Source: Eubacteriales bacterium
GTDB taxonomy: Bacteria > Bacillota > Clostridia > Lachnospirales > Lachnospiraceae
DNA: 49,680 nucleotides
NCBI GenBank assembly: GCA_030524175.1
Contig: JAUNHC010000039.1
Coordinates: forward strand, 1-49,680
Direction: 5' to 3'
Numbering within the stretch: position 1 is the stretch's first letter; every line of letters starts with the position of its first letter. The notes beneath the pieces were generated by a model. The model did no database searches, was not told where the DNA came from, and saw only the letters and a program-made list of their open reading frames with translations. A program made the position numbers and the translations under genes. Below, piece after piece: positions 1 to 8,243 of this stretch.

Positions 1-1
1 G

Positions 2-94
2 GGAGCGGGAGACCGCAGACCACACGCGATCGGAAATTTGATTCCCAAGGATGTTGACATGTATGTAGTTTTGAAGGAACGATTTTTATTATAA
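2..94 (+). CDS. C-terminal tail of an unidentified protein (truncated by window start)
   Basis: Of the three forward frames only this one stays open from the window edge; it gives about 30 residues ending KERFLL and a TAA at 92-94. The other two forward frames stop earlier, at 38-57. A promoter-bearing gap follows, so this is plausibly the end of an upstream gene. Too little sequence remains to name a family, and a chance open frame of 30 codons cannot be excluded. Confidence 0.35.
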   Translation, partial: GAGDRRPHAIGNLIPKDVDMYVVLKERFLL

Positions 95-142
95 ATATTC
101 GGGATACTTTTCTGGTAACAGGAAGGTATCTTTTTTTCTTTA

Positions 143-171
143 TTGTAAGCAATTCCCTATAATGCTATAAT
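143..171 (+). promoter_or_regulatory. Promoter of the NMT1/SsuA-like binding protein gene
   Basis: A -35 box TTGTAA (143-148) is followed, after 17 bases, by a perfect -10 TATAAT (166-171). The -10 is preceded by TGC, an extended -10. The start codon lies about 50 bases downstream. No thiamine, cobalamin or SAM riboswitch core was recognised in the short leader. Confidence 0.7.
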
Positions 172-222
172 AAAGGCATAGTGAATAAGTAATAAAAAAA
201 TAGCAGAAAGAAGGAATTACTT

Positions 223-1191
223 ATGAAAAAAATGATGGCTGTAATCGCAGCAGCAATGTCTGTTTCCATGCTGGCAGGAGGGGCAGTGACAGTAATGGCC
301 CAGGACGAGGTTTGTGTGGGCTCCATGAAAGGACCAACTTCCATGGGCTTGGTACATTTTATGGATGAAGCAGATAAGGACAGAGAGGTATCTTACACTT
401 TTGACATGGTAACAGCCGCCGACGAACTGACTGCCAAGTTTACTACTGGCGATTTTGATATTGCGTTAGTTCCTGCAAATATGGCAAGTATTCTTTATAA
501 GAAAACAGAGGGGAATATTCAGGTAATTGATATAAATACTCTTGGAGTACTTTATATGGTAACGGCAGACGACACTATTTCCAGTGTGGCTGACCTGAAA
601 GGAAAAACTGTATATTCCACAGGCAAAGGCCAGACACCGGAATATGTTTTAAATTTTCTCCTGGAAGCCAATGGGATATCCAAGGATGATGTGACCGTGG
701 AATATAAGTCTGAGGCAACGGAAGTGGTTTCCACTCTTGCCCAGGATGAAAGCGCCATTGGCATACTTCCCCAGCCCTTTGCAACTGTGGCTTGCAAACA
801 GAATGAAAATCTGAAAGAGGTCTGTGATTTGACAAAGGAATGGGACAAGACGGGAAAAGGCACACTTGTCACAGGCGTTACCATAGCGAAAAAGGACTAT
901 ATTCAGGAGAACCCTGAGATAATTGAGGATTTTTTGGATCAACATGAAAGCTCCATTGAATTTACCCAGGAAAACACTGCCGAAGCAGCAGATTTAATAG
1001 CAGCAGCCGGAATTGTGGAAAAAGCTCCTATTGCCCAGGCGGCACTTCCCAAATGTAATATTAAATATCTGGATGGACAGGAAATGAAGGATGCTTTGAG
1101 CGGTTATCTGGAAGTACTTCTGGAGCAGAACCCGGAATCTGTAGGGGGAAGCCTTCCCGATGATGACTTTTACTATATAGAGGCAGAATAG
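223..1191 (+). CDS. ABC transporter substrate-binding protein, NMT1/SsuA-like
   Basis: This 322-residue secreted binding protein would capture a small organic solute outside the cell for the permease and ATPase encoded next. Residues 1-27 form a signal peptide (MKKM, hydrophobic stretch, VMAQD cleavage region). The body has the usual periplasmic-binding-fold pattern of the NMT1/SsuA/TauA group: a segment on testing a low-copy ligand (FDIALVPANMAS), then SVADLKGKTVYSTGKG, typical of the first beta-alpha unit of lobe 2. The ligand cannot be named; sulfonates, pyrimidines and nitrate-like anions all use this family. Oddly, where a lipoprotein would carry LAGC the sequence reads LAGG, so no lipid anchor is predicted. 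The start is supported by an AAGGAA box upstream. It lies at the head of the operon but is cut off from the permease by a terminator. Confidence 0.85.
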   Translation: MKKMMAVIAAAMSVSMLAGGAVTVMAQDEVCVGSMKGPTSMGLVHFMDEADKDREVSYTFDMVTAADELTAKFTTGDFDIALVPANMASILYKKTEGNIQVIDINTLGVLYMVTADDTISSVADLKGKTVYSTGKGQTPEYVLNFLLEANGISKDDVTVEYKSEATEVVSTLAQDESAIGILPQPFATVACKQNENLKEVCDLTKEWDKTGKGTLVTGVTIAKKDYIQENPEIIEDFLDQHESSIEFTQENTAEAADLIAAAGIVEKAPIAQAALPKCNIKYLDGQEMKDALSGYLEVLLEQNPESVGGSLPDDDFYYIEAE

Positions 1192-1237
1192 ATATTTTCT
1201 ATATAGAAGCACAATAGGGCAGAGGATGAGAAAATAT

Positions 1238-1267
1238 GGGAGGGGTGTGATTTCCCCTCTCTTTTTT
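1238..1267 (+). terminator. Intrinsic terminator/attenuator after the binding protein gene
   Basis: The arms GAGGGG (1240-1245) and CCCCTC (1254-1259) form a hairpin with an 8-base loop, followed by CTTTTTT. It probably lowers transcription of the permease and ATPase relative to the binding protein. Confidence 0.7.
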
Positions 1268-1454
1268 ATATACTAGGCAAGCACTCCATTTTGTTGTGAC
1301 CAGAAGGTTATGACTTTCCTAGTATATATAAAACCTCCGGAGGATGCACACAATGTGCAGAGGAAGGCTGCTTCGCAGCTGCACATTGGCGCACAAAGCG
1401 TACAAGTCCCTCATGAGTGAGGGATTCAGGGAGTTGAAGTGGACTTGTCCACTT
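1267..1454. repeat. Chain of inverted repeats between binding protein and permease genes
   Basis: This 190-base stretch without a gene is unusually rich in perfect inverted repeats. The arms are: an 11-base pair, TATATACTAGG (1267-1277) with its exact complement at 1318-1328; TGCACA (1345-1350) with TGTGCA (1354-1359); TGTGCAG (1354-1360) with CTGCACA (1379-1385), enclosing a GCTGC-TTC-GCAGC stem; TCCCTCA (1407-1413) with TGAGGGA (1418-1424); and AAGTGGA (1437-1443) with TCCACTT (1448-1454). It could be a small non-autonomous or dispersed repeat, or a structured leader of the permease gene. There is no transposase. Confidence 0.6.
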
Positions 1455-1491
1455 TGTTTTGATTGGAAGGATACTTTACCGGGAGATGGTT

Positions 1492-2256
1492 ATGAAGAAA
1501 ACAGAGATGTGGAAAAAAGCGGCCGCAGTTATATTCTGGCTAATGATTTGGCAGGCGGCGGCAATACTGATGAAAAATTCTATTGTTTTTGTGGGACCTT
1601 TAGAAATGCTGCATTCCCTTTGGGAGCAGATGAGCGGAAATGAATTTTGGCTGTCTGTGGGAAATACGGTTTTGAAGATTATGGGAGGTTTTCTGGCAGC
1701 GTTTATTTTGGCTGTGCTGGCTGCAGGACTGGCTTTTCGCTGGAACTGGTTTAAAATACTCCTGGAACCATTGATTCTTTTGGCAAAATCAGTGCCGGTA
1801 GCATCTTTTGTAGTATTGCTTTTGATTCTGGCAGGCTCAGAGAATCTTTCAGTTTTTATTGTTTTACTTATGGTCTTTCCTATTATTTATGTAAACATGG
1901 GGCAGGGATTGGAACATGTGGACAGCAAAATGCTGGAAATGGCAAGGGTGTTTGGCATGAATCCATGGAAACAATTTCTTTATATTTATCGCCCGGCATT
2001 CTTACCTTTTCTTATCAGTGGTTCCAGAGTGGCTCTGGGGATGAGCTGGAAATCAGGTGTGGCTGCAGAAATAATCGGTGTACCTGCCCATTCCATTGGT
2101 GAGCGCCTTTATATGGCTAAGATTTATTTGAATATAGACAGTCTTTTTGCATGGACTCTGGTGATCATTTTATTGAGTATGGCATTTGAAAAACTGTTTC
2201 TATGGGGCCTGAAAAAATCCGGGGGAAAGGTCTGGAAGGGAGAGATAAGGAAGTGA
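1492..2256 (+). CDS. ABC transporter permease, SsuC/TauC-like
   Basis: This membrane subunit would form the channel of the importer whose binding protein is at 223. With the start at ATG 1492 (GGGAG at 1481-1485, six bases away) it has about 254 residues; the in-frame ATG at 1486 is the alternative, and the upstream TTG at 1459 lacks a fitting ribosome site. Several hydrophobic helices are visible. The cytoplasmic EAA-type loop lies near EMARVFGMNPWKQFLYIYRP, the segment that docks to the ATPase. Length and pattern fit the BPD_transp_1 family of the sulfonate/nitrate/taurine group. Its stop codon overlaps the ATPase start (GTGA). Confidence 0.87.
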   Translation: MKKTEMWKKAAAVIFWLMIWQAAAILMKNSIVFVGPLEMLHSLWEQMSGNEFWLSVGNTVLKIMGGFLAAFILAVLAAGLAFRWNWFKILLEPLILLAKSVPVASFVVLLLILAGSENLSVFIVLLMVFPIIYVNMGQGLEHVDSKMLEMARVFGMNPWKQFLYIYRPAFLPFLISGSRVALGMSWKSGVAAEIIGVPAHSIGERLYMAKIYLNIDSLFAWTLVIILLSMAFEKLFLWGLKKSGGKVWKGEIRK

Positions 2257-2837
2257 AAATACGGAATCTTACTAAAAGTTATGAAGGGCATAAGGTTCTG
2301 GATCAATGCAGCCTTACTTTGGAAGAAGGAAAGGTATATGCTCTTATGGGGCCTTCCGGATGCGGCAAAACCACTTTGCTCCATATTTTAATGGGAATCG
2401 TTGAAAAGGACGAGGGAAGCATAGAAGGTATTGCAGGGAAAGAAGTTTCGGCAGTTTTTCAGGAAAACAGGCTGTTTACATTTCTTTCTGCCGGAGAGAA
2501 CGCAGCGGCAGTGCAGAAAAAGGCTCAGAAGTTAGAAGACATAAATGAAATTTTGGCAGAAATCCTGCCAAGGGAATCTCTGAACCAAATGGTACAGGAA
2601 TACAGCGGCGGTATGAAGAGAAGAGCTGCCATTGGAAGGGCCATGCTTGCAGAATCTGATTTCATTATAATGGATGAGCCCTTCACCGGGTTGGATGAAG
2701 AAACCAAAAATCAGGTAATCCAATTTATTAAAAAGTATCGCAGGGGAAGGACGTTGATTTTTTCTACCCATCAGGAGCGAGAGGCGGAACTGCTCCACGG
2801 GGAAAAGATTGTGTTGAACCAGGAATGTGATGTATAA
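2253..2837 (+). CDS. ABC transporter ATP-binding protein, SsuB/TauB-like
   Basis: The energising subunit of the importer. Starting at GTG 2253, inside the permease stop (GTGA overlap), the protein has about 194 residues, short for this group (usually about 240-260). All core motifs are present: Walker A GPSGCGKTT at residues 33-41, a Q-loop at VFQENRLF, signature YSGGMKRR, Walker B FIIMDEPF with the catalytic Glu, D-loop GLDEE and switch His in STHQ. The missing length is at the C-terminus. An upstream in-frame ATG at 2202 lies inside the permease and is unlikely to be used. Nothing in the sequence identifies the solute. Confidence 0.9.
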   Translation: MKIRNLTKSYEGHKVLDQCSLTLEEGKVYALMGPSGCGKTTLLHILMGIVEKDEGSIEGIAGKEVSAVFQENRLFTFLSAGENAAAVQKKAQKLEDINEILAEILPRESLNQMVQEYSGGMKRRAAIGRAMLAESDFIIMDEPFTGLDEETKNQVIQFIKKYRRGRTLIFSTHQEREAELLHGEKIVLNQECDV

Positions 2838-2861
2838 AAAATGCAACATAGATAAAAAAAA

Positions 2862-2912
2862 GTTATAAAAATATAACATTCCGCTTGACAATTTATATAA
2901 TAGTAGTAAAAT
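2862..2912 (+). promoter_or_regulatory. Promoter and candidate operator of the XRE/ImmA/PIN unit
   Basis: A consensus -35 TTGACA (2885-2890) is followed after 16 bases by TAAAAT (2907-2912). Just upstream lies the inverted repeat GTTATA-AAAA-TATAAC (2862-2877), a plausible binding site for the XRE protein encoded next. An AGGAGG site precedes the start at 2937. Confidence 0.55.
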
Positions 2913-2936
2913 CTAAAATATATAGGAGGGAAAATC

Positions 2937-3269
2937 ATGAACAAATTGTTGGGAAGTCGTATTAAGGCACTAAGAATTGCTAAGAATTTTACTCAGGAGC
3001 ATATTGCTGAGCAGATTGGAATTAGCAGACAGAAGTTTGCCCGTATAGAGTCTGGAAATAATAATATTACTCTTGAAGTTCTCTCTAAGATTTCGAGTGT
3101 ATTGGATGTTACAGTAGGAGATATAACAAAAGTATTGGATGATACCCCAGTTGTTGAATATAGAGCAGGTACAGAGAATTCTTCCTCAGAAATGATGTTT
3201 GGTATGATAGATTTTTTCTATGCAAATAAACACCTTTATAGCAAATTGCGGCGTGACAATATTGTTTAG
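2937..3269 (+). CDS. XRE-family helix-turn-helix regulator
   Basis: A 110-residue DNA-binding protein. Residues about 5-62 form a Cro/CI-type helix-turn-helix (IKALRIAKNFTQEHIAEQIG followed by ISRQKFARIESG), then DVTVGDITKVL. The C-terminal 45 residues are acidic and of no known family and may contact the protease product encoded 11 bases downstream. It heads a three-gene operon (XRE, ImmA/IrrE-like, PIN). In known XRE/ImmA pairs the metalloprotease cleaves the repressor to relieve repression, which fits here but is inference. The region is clearly more AT-rich than its flanks, suggesting acquisition. Confidence 0.85.
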   Translation: MNKLLGSRIKALRIAKNFTQEHIAEQIGISRQKFARIESGNNNITLEVLSKISSVLDVTVGDITKVLDDTPVVEYRAGTENSSSEMMFGMIDFFYANKHLYSKLRRDNIV

Positions 3270-3280
3270 AGGAGAATGTT

Positions 3281-4099
3281 ATGCAGGAAAGTAGAAAAAA
3301 GGAGATAAGAATAAAGGCTGATGCTTTTCGGGAGAAATGCAAGGTCAGCCGTTATGGAATCATTGACTTATTCAAGGACTGTGAAAGGATTGGATACAAA
3401 TTATTGAGATATCCACTTGGTGAAGAATCAGATCTTGGTTTTACTATGAAGAAAGACAATGATACGATTATTGTTACAAATACGTGTATCAGATTAGCAA
3501 GAGAAATCTTTACGCTTGCACATGAGATTGGTCATGTGATTTTGCACATGGAGAATATTGTATCGTTTATTGATGATGCAGTAACAATATCAGGAAGAGT
3601 TACAGATGAAAAAGAGCAGGAAGCTAATTATTTTGCAGCTTGTTTGTTAATGCCAGCAGATGAAGTTGAAAAGTTTTTAGATTTAGAAATTTATGATTTT
3701 AAACGTAATGGTTTATCTGCAATGGATATAGCTCGTATCATGTCCGAATTTAATGTTAGTTTTGAAACTGCATTAAATCGTTTAGAGAATCTTGAAAAAA
3801 TTGATTTATCAGAGAGAATAAGACTGGATAGTGAGAGATATCAAACCCGTGTTGGTCATTTGCTGAAAAGTGTTGGTGGCAAAAGTAGATTAAATGAAGC
3901 CAGCAGGGAGATAGGTATACCTTATGAATATATTGATTACGTAATCTATAATTATAATCACAATGCGATACCATTAGAGACACTTGAAAAAGCTTTAAGA
4001 TGTTATCACCTGACAATCGAAGATATAAGCGACAAACTTGTTGATAACACAGGAAATGTTGATGACCTTGATGATTTGATAGGAGATTTACAAGATTGA
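3281..4099 (+). CDS. ImmA/IrrE-family metallo-endopeptidase
   Basis: A 272-residue zinc peptidase of the ImmA/IrrE group (COG2856). The zinc motif HEIGH is at residues 81-85, and the third ligand is probably Glu114 in EQEANYFAACLLMP, the usual spacing. Residues 1-60 are a short N-terminal lead-in. Residues about 175-272 form an extra C-terminal region with a possible second helix-turn-helix-like fold (SREIGIPYEYIDYVI), longer than a minimal ImmA protein. Members cleave partner XRE repressors; the partner would be the protein at 2937. The downstream PIN gene starts within its stop codon (TTGA), implying translational coupling. Confidence 0.87.
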   Translation: MQESRKKEIRIKADAFREKCKVSRYGIIDLFKDCERIGYKLLRYPLGEESDLGFTMKKDNDTIIVTNTCIRLAREIFTLAHEIGHVILHMENIVSFIDDAVTISGRVTDEKEQEANYFAACLLMPADEVEKFLDLEIYDFKRNGLSAMDIARIMSEFNVSFETALNRLENLEKIDLSERIRLDSERYQTRVGHLLKSVGGKSRLNEASREIGIPYEYIDYVIYNYNHNAIPLETLEKALRCYHLTIEDISDKLVDNTGNVDDLDDLIGDLQD

Positions 4100-4752
4100 G
4101 AGCCTCTTTAGATACAAACATAATCATACATTTCTATCGTGCTAACCTGCAGAATATTTTATTTGAATCTTTTGAAGATGGTGTATTTATTTATGAGCAG
4201 ATACGGATAATTGAGCTTGAAAATCATGCAAAAGAGTTGCTGAAAATTATTGATGCCGATATTGATGCAGGAAGGATAGGATTGTACACTGATGATAAAA
4301 TGAAACAACAATCTGTTTTTGAAATGTTTCAGAAAAATGTTAGTGAGAATAGAATGTTGTATGGTTCAGGTGATCTTGGGGAAGTTTATGCTATATCACT
4401 AGCTCAGACGCTTGGTGCATATTCGTTGCTTACAGATGATACGAAACAGGGTGGACCATATATGTCGCTATTACAGTTTGAAGATGATATCATGCCATTT
4501 ACTTTCGCAGATGTTTTACTTTTGAGATATCTGATTGGTATGGTAGATGAGTTTCAGACAGTACAGGACTTTAATACAATTAATACTGCATCAAGTTTGA
4601 ATTGGTCATTTAGAAGCCAGGTATCCAAATTTGTGAAACGTTTTTGGCGTGATCCATATCGAAAGGAAGATCATGAATGGATACAAAAATTGGTTGATAA
4701 ATATAATATTAGAGTCAAGAGTAAGTTGTCTGCCTTGAGTAAGTTAATATAG
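4096..4752 (+). CDS. PIN-domain protein, putative ribonuclease
   Basis: A 218-residue protein whose N-terminal about 130 residues look like a PIN nuclease fold: Asp6 in SLDTNIII, an acidic residue at Glu40/Glu42, the pair Asp93/Glu96 in SGDLGEVYA, and Asp114/115 in LLTDD. These match the four acidic metal-binding positions of PIN domains. The C-terminal about 90 residues are unassigned. The TTG start at 4096 overlaps the preceding stop and has AGGAG ten bases upstream; no better start exists. By context it would be the effector of the XRE/ImmA unit, in the way PIN toxins are, but there is no classical small antitoxin. RNA cleavage is inferred from the residues only. Confidence 0.7.
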   Translation: MRASLDTNIIIHFYRANLQNILFESFEDGVFIYEQIRIIELENHAKELLKIIDADIDAGRIGLYTDDKMKQQSVFEMFQKNVSENRMLYGSGDLGEVYAISLAQTLGAYSLLTDDTKQGGPYMSLLQFEDDIMPFTFADVLLLRYLIGMVDEFQTVQDFNTINTASSLNWSFRSQVSKFVKRFWRDPYRKEDHEWIQKLVDKYNIRVKSKLSALSKLI

Positions 4753-4817
4753 ATTATGAGGAGTATGGACAATACTTATTTTACTTATTTTTTAATTTTA
4801 TTGATATGAATCAAGTG

Positions 4818-4865
4818 GAATCCCAAGGAACCAAGTATTCAACACCTGATGGTTCCTTGGGATTC
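4818..4865. terminator. Bidirectional terminator, perfect 16-bp hairpin
   Basis: The arms at 4818-4833 and 4850-4865 are exact complements (GAATCCCAAGGAACCA and its reverse complement) around a 16-base loop, with AT-rich flanks on both sides. It sits between the convergent PIN gene and DUF5107 gene and probably serves both. Confidence 0.8.
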
Positions 4866-4883
4866 ATTATTTAGTTTTAATGC

Positions 4884-7800
4884 TTAATAAAATAGTTGGG
4901 ATAATGCCCCTTGGTAATCTCTCTGCTTAGACAGAATTTCATTAAAAAGCCTCTCTGCCTTTTCTTTGTCTCCAAGCCCAAGGCTGCCTAAGGCACGCAG
5001 GTAATTACAATATTGAGTGTTCCGAAGCTTAATATCATCCTGGAAAACCTCAATTTCGGGAAGGGATACAGCAAAAAAGTCGTATTCCACATTGTCAAAA
5101 AGATGCTTTTCCGCATAAGCGATCAGACGATGGAAGGCTTTTTTTGCCCCTGCTTCATCCTCGAGTGCTCTTGCTGCCAGTCCCTGATAAAAGATGTAAT
5201 CAGAGGGCTGGTCATTATAATAAAGGACATTTCCCGGTTCCTGTGAGCCGGAGGCTGCAAGGCGGAAGAACTCCGCAGCCTTCTCTGTATCGCCCATCAT
5301 TTGGAAAGCAATTCCCATGTAGTAGTGTGTTTCATTGTCCGGTACATTAGGAAGCTTTCCTTCTCCCAGGTTTTCAGGATATGTAAGAGTACATTCCAAA
5401 AGTTCAAGGGCTTGCTGTGGGTTATGTTTCTTTAATTGGCACATAGCTGTGTGAATCAGCGCAAATTTATATTGTGTGCTGACTTTACCTTCACCCCCTT
5501 CCCATGGATGAAACCGGCGGGATGACAGAGCGTCCAAAGCTTCACTGAACTGTCCTGTACAGTTCAGTAAGGTGACATAGCGCAGATACAGGTCATCCCG
5601 GGCAGCGGTTATTTCAGGATGGGACATCATGACTCCAAGCCTTTTTTTCTTTGAGACATTCAATTTTGCGGCAAGCTGGTCATATTCCAGCCAGAGGCGT
5701 GGGTAGTTTTTGTCCAGTTCACAGGCTTTTTCCATGGCTGAGATAGCTTTTTCAGGATCATGCTGTTTGTTGTAGTATGCGATTGCCAGATTCCTATACG
5801 CAGCAGACAGATCCTGTTTTTGTGATGCTGCAATTTCCCAATGTTTTATAGCGTCTTCGTATTGTTTTTTATCGTATAATAAATTGCCCAGGTAGTAGTG
5901 AGCCATTGGGGCCTGGGGCAGTAGTTCAAAAACACTTTCAAGAATGTATTTTTCTTCCACACGATTAGGGAAGCACCAGTCAGGGGAACCATGTTCTGCC
6001 AGAACAAAGCTTTTTGCTGCTTTTTCCCCTTCATTGAGATGATTGTAAATATATCCGAGATAATAGCTGCACATAGGGTTAGTATCGTCGCAGGAAGTTA
6101 ATATAGTTACTGCGTCCTGGAAAAGTCCCGCCTTTATGTAGTCAAGAGAAAGTTCCAGATAATTGTGAGATTCCTTTCCCATGAGCTGTTTCCAGGCGGG
6201 CAAGTCACCTCGGGAGAGTGCCTGCTCATACACACATGCCATATATAAAGGATCGATCGCCAGACAATCCTCTAAAAATTCTGTGTTGTCCTGTTTCATT
6301 TTTCTGAGAAGTGCTGCCTTTAAAGCTCGGATTTTCATATTGTGCCAGTTATATATCATAGATTTTTCTGCAAATACCAGCGCATCTTCATACTTTCCCT
6401 TCCGGCAGCAAAGGCAGGACAGCCAGTAGAAGCCTGCGCTTTGGGTTTCTGCACTCCAGGTAGATTTGTAAAATGCATCATATGCTTTCTCGTCCTGACC
6501 ATCGGTTACCAGAGCCAGGCCCAGATTAAAATAAATCTCTCCACAATAGGGATTTGGATTTTTCCAAGTCTGTTTTTTTATGGCAGTCTGGAAATAAGGG
6601 ATACTTTCTTTCACTCTGCCGCGTTTATAGAGCAGGAGACCATATCCGTTGTTCAGACGCATATCACTGGGATCTCTGCGCAGTCCTTCCAGATAATAAT
6701 CTGCCGGTTCGTAAGTGGCATGGCGATATTGTTCCAGATGGGAAGCACAGAGATATAAATCTTCTGTTGTTTTCTGTTCAGCCGGGGATTTCATAGGCTT
6801 AGCAGGTTCAGGAACAGGCTGCAGTTTTTTTTCATATACAGTGTAATCGGCCAGAACATTTTCCTTACAGGAAACAGTAACACGGCAGTTATAGAGATTT
6901 TCAGGAGCCGAAAGTTCTGTTTCAAAGCACTTTTCAGGGGAAAGAGAAACCGTAGTTTTGTATATTACCTGTGAATTTTCCTTTACTTCAACAGAGGCGC
7001 ATGGATAATTTGCGGTAACGTATACTTTCAGGGAAATCCGGCTTTCCGATAAATGATCGATGCTGATTGCGGCATCCTTTGTTGCATTACCTACGCGTCC
7101 CACTCCCTTATAGGGCATAAAATACTGTACAAAAGTTTTTTCTTCGCAAGGTTTCAGCCAGGTGAAATCAGGCTGGTTGTCAGTAAATACCCCAGTCATC
7201 AATTCAATGTAGGGTCCGTCAGTGTCAGTAAGGTTTCTGTCCCAGCAGCGCCCGAAATCACCATTACCCCAGGTCCACTGCTTTTTACCGGGGGAAACAT
7301 GGTGGTCTGCTATATGGAGAAGCCCGGCTTCTATACCCTCATCATAATTTCCAATAAAGTCGAAATCGGAATGTGCAGCCATGTAGGAGGTAGGTACTTT
7401 TACGTTTTTATACCGCGATATATCCACACCGGCTGAGTAATCACATTTGTAATATTCTCCCGTGGCAATAGGAAAAGTGGAAACAGCACGCTTTCCGTGA
7501 TCCATAACGGCATTTACATCAGGCGGAAATACAGAATAGGTATTGTCGTTTACCGGGACAGCAGGATTAGCCCACCAGAGAAAGGTTTGGGGAAGATCTG
7601 TTTTGTTATAAAGCTGCCCTTTTATTTCGATATATGCCTTTCCGGGATATAGAGTAATTGCCGCCATGCCTTTAGTTCCGTACATTTTATCTGTTTCACT
7701 TACATACACGGTACAGGAGCCGTCTGCATTTTCAGATAAGGTGTAATCTACCGGTGCGAATGTGGAGGGACGGTGATGCTGTGGCCAGTTAAATTCAATT

Positions 7801-8147
7801 CCTCCTGAAATCCATGGTCCGGTAAGGCCCACCAGGGCAGGTTTGATCACATGGTTGTAGTACACAAAATCATATCCGTTTGTCTTATCGTATGCCCGCT
7901 GAATGCGGCCTCCCAGTTCAGGAAGAATCATAACTTTAAGATATTCATTTTCAAGGAACACTGCATGGTAGGAAACATTTTCCTTGATATCTGAGATTTT
8001 TTCTGTTACAGGCAAAGGATAAACTTTGCCTGTACTGCCTTGATATGCTCTTTTTTCAATGAAAAGGGGAATTTTTTCCGGGGGATAGGTTTTGTAGGTG
8101 GGAATGACGTAATCTTCTTCCCATACAGTTACTTTTCTGGATTCCAT
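4884..8147 (-). CDS. DUF5107 and tetratricopeptide-repeat protein
   Basis: A 1087-residue protein with no signal peptide, so probably cytosolic. Residues about 30-350 match what I know as DUF5107, a beta-rich aldose-epimerase/galactose-mutarotase-like domain (MILPELGGRIQRAY and GGIEFNWPQHHRPS). A short beta domain follows (about 350-450), and from about 465 to the end there are many tetratricopeptide repeats (for example YLGNLLYDKKQYEDAIKHWE and YRNLAIAYYNKQHDPEKAIS). Such proteins sit in carbohydrate loci of Firmicutes. A sugar-binding or hydrolase role is plausible but no activity is established from the sequence. The start has AAGGAG upstream. It is divergent from the AraC gene at 8244, 96 bases away. 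Confidence 0.85.
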   Translation of the reverse strand: MESRKVTVWEEDYVIPTYKTYPPEKIPLFIEKRAYQGSTGKVYPLPVTEKISDIKENVSYHAVFLENEYLKVMILPELGGRIQRAYDKTNGYDFVYYNHVIKPALVGLTGPWISGGIEFNWPQHHRPSTFAPVDYTLSENADGSCTVYVSETDKMYGTKGMAAITLYPGKAYIEIKGQLYNKTDLPQTFLWWANPAVPVNDNTYSVFPPDVNAVMDHGKRAVSTFPIATGEYYKCDYSAGVDISRYKNVKVPTSYMAAHSDFDFIGNYDEGIEAGLLHIADHHVSPGKKQWTWGNGDFGRCWDRNLTDTDGPYIELMTGVFTDNQPDFTWLKPCEEKTFVQYFMPYKGVGRVGNATKDAAISIDHLSESRISLKVYVTANYPCASVEVKENSQVIYKTTVSLSPEKCFETELSAPENLYNCRVTVSCKENVLADYTVYEKKLQPVPEPAKPMKSPAEQKTTEDLYLCASHLEQYRHATYEPADYYLEGLRRDPSDMRLNNGYGLLLYKRGRVKESIPYFQTAIKKQTWKNPNPYCGEIYFNLGLALVTDGQDEKAYDAFYKSTWSAETQSAGFYWLSCLCCRKGKYEDALVFAEKSMIYNWHNMKIRALKAALLRKMKQDNTEFLEDCLAIDPLYMACVYEQALSRGDLPAWKQLMGKESHNYLELSLDYIKAGLFQDAVTILTSCDDTNPMCSYYLGYIYNHLNEGEKAAKSFVLAEHGSPDWCFPNRVEEKYILESVFELLPQAPMAHYYLGNLLYDKKQYEDAIKHWEIAASQKQDLSAAYRNLAIAYYNKQHDPEKAISAMEKACELDKNYPRLWLEYDQLAAKLNVSKKKRLGVMMSHPEITAARDDLYLRYVTLLNCTGQFSEALDALSSRRFHPWEGGEGKVSTQYKFALIHTAMCQLKKHNPQQALELLECTLTYPENLGEGKLPNVPDNETHYYMGIAFQMMGDTEKAAEFFRLAASGSQEPGNVLYYNDQPSDYIFYQGLAARALEDEAGAKKAFHRLIAYAEKHLFDNVEYDFFAVSLPEIEVFQDDIKLRNTQYCNYLRALGSLGLGDKEKAERLFNEILSKQRDYQGALSQLFY

Positions 8148-8243
8148 AATTTTTCTCCTTTAGGATATTTGTACTTTTTCTTAGTTGTAACAGTTATTTT
8201 ACATTGGAAAGAACTGGATGAAAATGACACATTTTGGAAATTA

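Noticed and set aside
95-222. TPP or other riboswitch before the NMT1-like operon
   Set aside because: The family includes thiamine-precursor binding proteins, but no conserved riboswitch core is present and the leader is only about 50 bases.
1267-1328. Inverted repeat as ends of an insertion sequence
   Set aside because: The arms are only 40 bases apart and there is no transposase; no target duplication could be seen. Kept as a repeat only.
1344-1643. 99-residue plus-strand open frame overlapping the permease start
   Set aside because: It runs through the hairpin chain and then out of frame through the permease; composition is not protein-like and it lacks a ribosome site.
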